Notes under the pieces: model-generated
The model's database searches: none
What the model saw: only the letters and a program-made list of their open reading frames with translations
Told to the model about the DNA's origin: nothing
Translations under genes and position numbers: made by a program
Shown: piece by piece, positions 60,201 to 64,000 of the stretch
Layout: each line of letters opens with the position of its first letter
Position numbering within the stretch: the first letter of the stretch is position 1
Source: Cyanoderma ruficeps
Taxonomy: Eukaryota > Chordata > Aves > Passeriformes > Timaliidae
Reading direction: 5' to 3'
Assembly: GCA_008694505.1 (NCBI GenBank)
Contig: VZDJ01000012.1
Span: 614,996-678,995, forward strand
DNA length: 64,000 bases

Positions 60201-63200
60201 ACTTTGGGTTTGCTTGGGCCACTTGGGCTTATATGGGGGTCATTAGGGCTTCCTTGGGGTCACTTGGGTCTTCCATGGGGTCACTCAGGCTTCCGTAGTC
60301 ATGGGGCCACCAGAGCCTGCCCAGGACCTGCCAACCTTGCATGGGGTCCCCAGAACTTAGTGGTCTTGTCCAGACCTGTATGTCATCCCTATCCTCCCCA
60401 CTTGGTGACATTCCCCCTACCTGGTGCTTGGCTGGGAGAGTCCCCCCACGCTTGTACCAGGTGACAGTGGCCTGTGTGGGACTGGCAATGACACAGTTGA
60501 GGTCCAGGGTCTGTCCCTCAGTCACAGGAGATGACAGGGATGAGGACTCAATGTGCAATGGCGTTATGCTGCCTGGGGCTGTGGACCAAGATGGGTTAGA
60601 GACTGACCACCACCATGCGTGTGACCCTCCCAGGGACACTGGGAACAGTGTCACCCCCATGGGTAACCCTCCCATGTCCCCTGTCCCCACTCACAGTAGG
60701 CACCGGCGCTGTTGGGCTGGATGGCCACCATGATGGAGGTTTCTTTGGTGGTGGCCCCGCTGGTCACCCGGCATACATACTCACCCGAGTCGGCCACTGT
60801 CACCTGCAGCAGCCGCAGCCGGGAGCCGGACACCTGTGGGGAGGGGACACAGGGGTTACTGGGGACACTTGGGCTTCCATGGGTCCATGTGGGCTTGAAT
60901 GGGACCACCAAGGTCAAGGCTTGAATGGGGACACCTGACCTCTCATGGGCTAGGTGGACTTGCATGAGCTACATGGGTTTCCATAGGTCACCTAACCTTT
61001 CAGAGGCCACCAGGGTCTATGGTGACATGGGGTTTCCTGGTCTTGTATGGGATCAGCTGGGCTTATAGGGGCCACCTGGGCTTCCATGGGACCATCTGCA
61101 TTTGCACAGGTCACCTGGGCTTGCCCAGGGCCAGCTGGCCTTGCATGGGCTGACAGGACTTGCATGGGCCACCTATGCTTGCCCAGAGCTATTGGTCAGC
61201 CCCATCCACCCCCTTTGTTGACATCCCCTCTCCGTGTCCCCTACCTGGTGCTTGGCTGGGAGGGTTCCCCCGCGCTTGTACCAGGTGACAGTGGCCTGCG
61301 CAGGGCTGGCAATGACACAGTTGAGGTCCAGGGTTTGTCCCTCGACCACAGCAGAGGATGGGGAGTCGATGTGCAGGGGAGTCGTGTTGCCTGGGGCTAG
61401 AGACCAAGACAGGAGGGTGACACCAGTGACCACAGCAGGACCTCGCCAGCATGGGCACCTGAGCCCCAGCTCAGTGCTATGACACATGAAGACCCCCTGC
61501 TGGCACTGCCACCCCCTGTCCCCACTCACAGTAGGCACTGGCACTGCTGGGCTGGATGGTCACCATGACTGCGCTCTCCTTGGTGGTCGCCCCACTGGTC
61601 ATCCGGCACACATACTCGCCTGAGTCAGCCGCTGTCACCTGCAGCAGCCGCAGCCGGGAGCCGGAGACCTGTGGAGAGGGGACACAAGGGTCACCAGAGC
61701 CACCTGGGCTTGCACAGGGCTGTGCATCAACCCCAGCCACCCTTCACATCCTCACCCTCTGTGTCCCCTACCTGGTGTTTGGCTGGGAGGGACCCCCCAC
61801 GCTTGTACCAGGTGACAGTGGCCTGTCCCTGCCCAGCCATGATACAGTTGAGGTCCAGGGTCTGTCCCTCAGCCACGGTGGATGAGGATGCCTCGATCCG
61901 GACAGGAACATCTGAAGCTGGTGGTCCTTCAGGGGAGGACAGAGCTGTGCCTGTCTGTTGGGAACCAGCTTGTTCCCTCCAGTGTTGCTGAGCCCAGACT
62001 TACCATAGGATGAGCCTGATGCAGCCACAACAGTGACAATGACAGATGCCTCCCGGACAGTGGTTCCCAAGCTTGCCCGGCACACGTACTCCCCTGAATC
62101 ACCTGCCGTGACATGGGGGACACGGAGCCGGGACCCTGAAACCTGGAGTTGAGGACATGCTTTGGTGTCACACAGCAGGGGACAGGGCAGCGTTTGGGGT
62201 GCTGCCCACCCTGCTGTGCCCTACCTGGTGGTCAGGGGGCAGGGAGCCCCCACGCTTGTACCACGTCACGATGGCAGAGCTGGGTCCTGCCACCACACAG
62301 TCCAGGTCCAGGGTCTGTCCCTCGACAACGGATGAGGATGAGGACTCGATGCGGACAGGCGGTGCCACCCCTGTGGGGAACAAAAGGGGCAACATGGATG
62401 GGTTGTAGCCCCACCCAAACCATCCCCAAACACCACTGGTGTCCCCCACCCTCCTCACCTGGCACCACGGTCACCTCAATAGCGGCGTGGGCTGTGCCAG
62501 CGGCGCTGGTGCCCACACAGAGGTAGATGCCACCATCAGCTGCCGTCACAGCAGGGATGATGAGTGTGGCGATGTCACCCTGCTCAGTGCGGGACTGTGG
62601 CACGAGGGTGGGTGTCAGTGGCACCTGTGGTGCACTCACACCCCCTGAAGCACCCATGGGTGCCAGCACCCCACTCACCTGCGGCGGCAGAGTGCCCCCC
62701 TGCTTCTCCCAGGTGATGGTGGCAGTGGGGGACCCTGAGACCCGGCAGTAGAGTCGCACCGTGGAGCCCTCCTGCACCTCTGTCTTCTCTGGGCTCACCT
62801 GCACCTGGGGGGTGCCTGTGCCTGTGGGGAGGGGGATCAGGGCAATGCTGGAGGCAATGGCAAGGTGGGGACAATGGGGGTAACATGAGTGATGCAGGGT
62901 GAAGGGCACTGTGGGATGATGGAGGTGATGGGGGCGATGGGGGACGATGAGAGTGATGGAGATGATGAGGATGATAATGGTGATGGGAACAATGGAATGA
63001 TGGGGATGACAGACGATGGGAGTGATGGGGATGTTGGGGGCAATGGGGAAGAGAGCAATGAGAACAATGGTGTGGCTAGAGATGATGGAGATGATGGAGA
63101 TGATGGGAACAACAGAATGATGAGGAATGATGGGATGATGGAGATGAGGGCACAATGGGGCATGGAAGAGAACAGTGGTGACAATGAGAGTGACAGGGAT

Positions 63201-63959
63201 GGGGACAATGAAGGGTGTGAATGAGAGGTGACAGAGACAAGAGTGGTGATGATGGGATGATGGGGACAAAGGGGATGATGAGATGATGGGACGGTGGGGA
63301 TGAGGGGGATGGACAATGGGAGGTGACAGGGATGATGAAGGTTATGCAGATGTTAAGCATGACAGGGATGATGCAGACCATGGAGACAATGGAGATGGAC
63401 AATGGGGATGATGGGGAGTCACACAGATGATGGGCGATGATGGGAGCAAGAGGGGTGACAGGGACAATAGGAGTGATGAACATGACAGCAGTGATGGGAA
63501 TGATCAGGGTGACAGGGATGATGGAAATGATAGGGATTAGGATGATGAAGATGATGATGGGGATGAAAGGGTCAGTGGGGTGACAAGCACGATGGTGATG
63601 TTGCTCACCTTGCACATGGAGGAAGGCGCGTGCTGTGTGCTGCCCGGCGCTGCTCCGTGCCCGGCACTCGTAGTGCCCCGTGTTGGCAGGCTCGACAGCG
63701 CCAAAACGCAGCGTCCCGCCCTGAACCACAGCCTGTGGTGGCAGCGCACCTGCAGGGACATGGCCTGCCATCACCCTTGCTCTCTGTATCACCCCCACCC
63801 GGTCTTGGTGTCCCCCTGGCCCCAGTGGGCACCTACCGAGCCACTCAAGGGTGGGTTGGGGGTTGCCGGTGACCACACAGTGGAACTCAGCCGGCTGCCC
63901 TGGTGCCACGTTCAGCTGGGCTGGCTCCACAGTGGCAGTGGGGGCGCTGGCGGTGCCGG
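46679..63959 (-). CDS. HSPG2: HSPG2 perlecan, C-terminal ~2288 residues (49 exons, 5' part outside window)
   Basis: Exons join in frame from 63959-63837 down to the stop at 46679-46681. The order is 17 Ig modules (domain IV), then LG1, EGF-like, LG2, EGF-like and LG3 (domain V, endorepellin). Perlecan is a secreted heparan-sulfate proteoglycan of basement membranes and cartilage. Domain V binds integrins and dystroglycan, and its LG3 fragment is released by BMP1/tolloid proteases. Sequence supports the call throughout: W...Y-x-C Ig motifs, the Y-K-R-G-G modules typical of perlecan, S-F-L-P-L-P-T-I-K-D-A-Y at LG1, and the C-terminal P-P-C-P-S. Every A-type Ig exon is 2 mod 3 and every B-type exon 139 bp, so each pair is a symmetric phase-1 cassette. 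Human has 21 Ig domains in this region, so the missing first ones should lie to the right. Confidence 0.96.
46920..47290 (+). repeat. Minisatellite in last HSPG2 intron
   Basis: Degenerate 'ccatgtccatcctgtgtccc' units, C/T-rich on +, fill the intron between 46842 and 47292. Confidence 0.75.
48325..48955 (+). repeat. Minisatellite in HSPG2 intron
   Basis: Many degenerate copies of 'gtccccaggtgtccc' with 'catgtccccag' variants. The array occupies nearly the whole intron between 48283 and 48964. Confidence 0.85.
48964..49561 (-). CDS. HSPG2: HSPG2 end of LG2 and shortened second EGF pair
   Basis: Exon 49561-49459 reads V-S-I-S-G-K-R-L-E-L and then C-S-H-R-T-P-C-R-P-G-T-R. Exon 49095-48964 reads G-P-R-C, six Glu, A-E-G-C-H-P-S-R-P-C-L-H-G-G-S-C. 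The join is in frame, but the first EGF repeat lacks about 28 residues and three cysteines present in human. The intervening intron is a CA-rich array with no candidate exon. Confidence 0.82.
49190..49440 (+). repeat. CA/TGCA-rich repeat in HSPG2 intron
   Basis: Alternating purine-pyrimidine units such as 'acacatgcagtgcacacaca' over 250 bp. The composition favours left-handed DNA, and short TGCA palindromes recur. Confidence 0.85.
49570..50010 (+). repeat. Minisatellite in HSPG2 intron
   Basis: Degenerate units 'aagggaacaccaa' and 'ggggtcacctccccaac' occupy the intron between 49561 and 50021. Confidence 0.7.
50021..50762 (-). CDS. HSPG2: HSPG2 LG2 domain exons
   Basis: Exon 50762-50541 (T-N-V-H-H-E-L-R-L-E-V-E-F, G-G-H-L-E-F-R-Y-E-L-G-S) and exon 50253-50021 (S-S-P-G-K-S-Q-G-L-N-L, F-H-G-C-I-G-E). 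Closely matches human LG2. Confidence 0.94.
50870..50925 (+). repeat. CCAT microsatellite with N gap
   Basis: A (ccat)n run is interrupted by NNN at 50893-50895, so the true repeat length is unknown. The surrounding intron (50763-51289) is degenerate 'ccatgtccccatttccctgg' sequence. Confidence 0.9.
51290..51577 (-). CDS. HSPG2: HSPG2 first EGF-like pair
   Basis: Exon 51577-51469 (N-G-G-M-C-Q-D-D-E, C-R-C-P-H-G-F-T-G) and exon 51388-51290 (E-A-C-G-P-D-A-T-C-V-N, C-R-C-H-L-G-K-T-G). The cysteine spacing of both EGF repeats is intact. Confidence 0.94.
51652..52706 (-). CDS. HSPG2: HSPG2 LG1 domain exons
   Basis: Exons 52706-52590 (F-L-P-L-P-T-I-K-D-A-Y), 52331-52247 (G-A-D-F-I-S-F-G-L-V-G-G), 52161-52017 (F-D-A-G-S-G-M-A-T-I-R-H), 51942-51843 (N-E-E-L-Y-L-G-G-Y-P-D) and 51761-51652 (C-V-R-Q-L-R-I-Q-G, then C-P-T-C-Q-D-R-P-C). 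About ten residues present in human between N-G-Q-K-R and D-F-I-S are absent. The last exon starts the EGF pair. Confidence 0.94.
52789..53133 (-). CDS. HSPG2: HSPG2 Ig module 17 (last Ig)
   Basis: Exon 53133-53021 (A-P-Q-I-T-G-Q-P-E-V, I-T-W-S-K) plus exon 52936-52789 (A-G-V-Y-T-C-V-A-A-N-H). It ends in a split Glu codon that opens LG1. Confidence 0.93.
53208..53474 (-). CDS. HSPG2: HSPG2 Ig module 16, single exon
   Basis: A 267-bp exon: V-I-N-I-R-T-A-V-Q-T, V-E-L-E-C-L-G-L-G-E, V-T-W-S-K-V-G-G, A-G-Q-Y-R-C-T-A-T-N. The phase requires the AAG acceptor rather than the CAG ten bases inside the exon. Confidence 0.92.
53560..53940 (+). repeat. G-rich minisatellite in HSPG2 intron
   Basis: Units like 'ggggtgcctgtgggtgtgg' and 'ggtatcagggtgcctgtg' fill the intron between 53474 and 53970. 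Confidence 0.7.
53970..54342 (-). CDS. HSPG2: HSPG2 Ig module 15
   Basis: Exon 54342-54147 (E-F-T-C-S-V-S-G-D-P, V-E-W-L-K-E-G-G) plus exon 54067-53970 (Q-G-V-Y-V-C-R-A-S-A-P-G). The first ~16 residues are Gly-rich and less certain. Confidence 0.88.
54345..54545 (+). repeat. Minisatellite in HSPG2 intron
   Basis: Units 'gcagagccccagtggtaccc' and 'agcaccaggataacctggg' repeat about five times between exons 54342 and 54572. Confidence 0.75.
54572..54832 (-). CDS. HSPG2: HSPG2 Ig module 14, single exon
   Basis: A 261-bp exon encodes a whole Ig domain: P-P-Y-A-T-I-L-P-E-D, V-Q-C-L-A-H-G-T-P-P, T-G-T-Y-R-C-L-V-T-N. A 1.68-kb intron with a GATG array and a solo LTR precedes it. Confidence 0.93.
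54860..55414 (+). repeat. GATG-rich array, left half
   Basis: Degenerate 'gagatggatgatgcacatgg' and (gatg)n units in the HSPG2 intron. The array continues on the other side of the LTR at 55718-56260 and was evidently interrupted by it. Confidence 0.85.
55415..55717 (+). mobile_element. Solo LTR of an endogenous retrovirus
   Basis: A 303-bp element starts TGTTGC and ends GCAACA (6-bp perfect terminal inverted repeats). It has a TATA-like box near 55611, a poly(A) signal AATAAA at 55623-55628, and a U5-like tail. It is flanked by AGATGG on both sides (55409-55414 and 55718-55723), which fits a 6-bp target duplication of a class II/alpharetrovirus-like element; since AGATGG is common in the surrounding array, that point is weak. 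No internal viral genes remain. It lies antisense to HSPG2. Confidence 0.8.
55718..56260 (+). repeat. GATG-rich array, right half
   Basis: Continuation of the array at 54860-55414, with units like 'gagagatggacgtgagctgt' and 'gggatgaatgagatggatgg'. Confidence 0.85.
56514..57229 (-). CDS. HSPG2: HSPG2 Ig modules 12-13 across three exons
   Basis: Exon 57229-57048 (A-P-T-V-S-V-M-P-P-G) begins module 12. Exon 56972-56780 finishes it (A-G-T-Y-V-C-T-A-H) and starts module 13 (A-T-L-H-C-M-A-R). Exon 56693-56514 finishes module 13 (S-G-Q-Y-I-C-N-A-S-S). The 56694 acceptor is TAG. Confidence 0.92.
57235..57660 (+). repeat. Minisatellite in HSPG2 intron
   Basis: Units 'acaccagcatggggacatgg' and 'gcaccaggagcatatggagg' fill the intron between 57229 and 57679. 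Confidence 0.75.
57679..58031 (-). CDS. HSPG2: HSPG2 Ig module 11
   Basis: Exon 58031-57888 (L-Q-S-P-I-I-S-I-D-P, F-K-C-R-V-H-D-G) plus exon 57813-57679 (G-A-Y-H-C-V-A-S-N-R-F-G). It matches the human segment Q-P-V-I-S-I-D-P closely. Confidence 0.93.
58122..58499 (-). CDS. HSPG2: HSPG2 Ig module 10 (last Y-K-R-G-G type)
   Basis: Exon 58499-58348 (152 bp, T-G-I-A-P-P-I-H-I-E) plus exon 58260-58122 (139 bp, I-S-G-S-R-L-R-L-S-Q, with C-K-A-D in place of C-R-V-T). Confidence 0.93.
58582..58955 (-). CDS. HSPG2: HSPG2 Ig module 9
   Basis: Exon 58955-58804 (152 bp, S-G-I-S-Q-P-L-R-I-E; its acceptor is TAG) plus exon 58720-58582 (139 bp, V-S-G-T-R-L-R-I-P-Q). Confidence 0.93.
59037..59419 (-). CDS. 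HSPG2: HSPG2 Ig module 8
   Basis: Exon 59419-59268 (152 bp, V-G-V-T-P-P-V-R-I-E, with W-Y-R-R-G-G in place of W-Y-K-R-G-G) plus exon 59175-59037 (139 bp, V-S-G-T-R-L-R-L-A-Q). Confidence 0.93.
59500..59885 (-). CDS. HSPG2: HSPG2 Ig module 7
   Basis: Exon 59885-59734 (152 bp, I-G-V-T-P-P-V-R-I-E) plus exon 59638-59500 (139 bp, V-S-G-T-R-L-R-I-P-Q). The A exon ends K-H-R rather than K-H-Q. Confidence 0.93.
59969..60578 (-). CDS. HSPG2: HSPG2 Ig module 6
   Basis: Exon 60578-60421 (158 bp, two codons longer than its sisters, P-G-S-I-T-P-L-H-I-E) plus exon 60107-59969 (139 bp). The intron holds the same type of 'cttgggcttccttgggg' repeat as module 5. Confidence 0.93.
60130..60365 (+). repeat. 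Minisatellite in HSPG2 intron (module 6)
   Basis: Units of the form 'ggggtcacttgggcttccat' recur about ten times. They are closely related to the array at 60850-61195. Confidence 0.8.
60695..61396 (-). CDS. HSPG2: HSPG2 Ig module 5
   Basis: Exon 61396-61245 (152 bp, P-G-N-T-T-P-L-H-I-D) plus exon 60833-60695 (139 bp). They are separated by a 411-bp intron made of 'cttgggcttccatggg'-type tandem units. Confidence 0.93.
60850..61195 (+). repeat. Minisatellite in HSPG2 intron (module 5)
   Basis: 'gggccacctgggcttccatg' units, about 20 bp period. It shares its core with the array at 60130-60365 in the equivalent intron of the next module. Confidence 0.8.
61530..61917 (-). CDS. HSPG2: HSPG2 Ig module 4
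   Basis: Exon 61917-61772 (146 bp, S-D-V-P-V-R-I-E-A-S) plus exon 61668-61530 (139 bp, V-S-G-S-R-L-R-L-L-Q). The second exon is nearly identical to those at 60695-60833 and 59969-60107. Confidence 0.93.
62004..62370 (-). CDS. HSPG2: HSPG2 Ig module 3 (first Y-K-R-G-G type)
   Basis: Exon 62370-62225 (146 bp) has V-A-P-P-V-R-I-E-S-S and T-W-Y-K-R-G-G-S-L-P-P. Exon 62142-62004 (139 bp) has V-S-G-S-R-L-R-V-P-H and S-G-E-Y-V-C-R-A. Confidence 0.93.
62459..62821 (-). CDS. HSPG2: HSPG2 Ig module 2
   Basis: Exon 62821-62679 (V-R-L-Y-C-R-V-S-G, I-T-W-E-K-Q-G-G) plus exon 62594-62459 (A-D-G-G-I-Y-L-C-V-G-T-S). The intron between them is 84 bp. Confidence 0.92.
62830..63600 (+). repeat. GATGGGG-rich array in HSPG2 intron
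   Basis: Long run of degenerate 'gatgatggggatgacagg' units. Open frames here, on both strands, are repeat artefacts. Confidence 0.85.
63609..63959 (-). CDS. HSPG2: HSPG2 Ig module 1 of window
   Basis: Exon 63959-63837 carries A-E-F-H-C-V-V-T-G and L-E-W-L, and exon 63749-63609 carries T-G-H-Y-E-C-R-A-R-S-S. Together they form one Ig domain. 63960-64000 is intron with no recognised feature. Confidence 0.92.
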
Positions 63960-64000
63960 CTGTGGTGAGACCCGAGGGGGCTTAGGGCTCGCCAGGCCCC

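Noticed and set aside
62232..63269. 345-codon open frame on - spanning HSPG2
   Set aside because: It contains real Ig exon sequence but reads through introns and the GATG array. The spliced exons are better supported.

Overview
This window looks like vertebrate, most likely bird, chromosomal DNA. Four recognisable intron-containing vertebrate genes occupy it in the order ALPL (+), RAP1GAP (-), USP48 (-), HSPG2 (-), which matches the order I recall from human 1p36.12. Short GC-rich introns full of minisatellites and several CR1 LINE 3' ends point to a bird, probably a GC-rich microchromosome. The species cannot be named from sequence alone, and a CR1-rich reptile is not excluded. Two N runs (13728 and 50893-50895) show this is a draft assembly.

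Layout: 1-4326 holds the last eight coding exons of tissue-nonspecific alkaline phosphatase, with its 3' UTR after that. A back-to-back poly(A) element near 6054-6067 separates it from the convergent RAP1GAP gene, whose 19 coding exons run from 12523 down to 6524; its CpG-rich promoter lies near 14.15-14.3 kb. About 1 kb of C-rich DNA follows. USP48 is complete: 27 coding exons from 45560 down to 16965, joining in frame to a predicted 1031-residue deubiquitinase. Its introns carry CR1 fragments, minisatellites and a 91-nt hairpin. HSPG2 (perlecan) starts beyond the right edge. Its last 49 coding exons run from 63959 to 46679 and encode about 2288 residues: 17 Ig modules, then the C-terminal LG/EGF region that corresponds to endorepellin. 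A solo LTR sits in one HSPG2 intron.

All splice sites were read by eye from GT/AG signals, preserved reading phase and recalled human protein sequences. Every internal coding exon joined in frame. Functions are those of the known orthologues: ALPL is a GPI-anchored ectophosphatase, RAP1GAP switches off Rap1, USP48 is a nuclear deubiquitinase, and perlecan is a basement-membrane proteoglycan. They are neighbours by conserved synteny, not a pathway. The points most worth checking are recent tandem homogenisation of perlecan Ig exon pairs, a shortened perlecan EGF module, an altered residue at the LG3 release site, a reorganised RAP1GAP tail, and the USP48 intronic hairpin.
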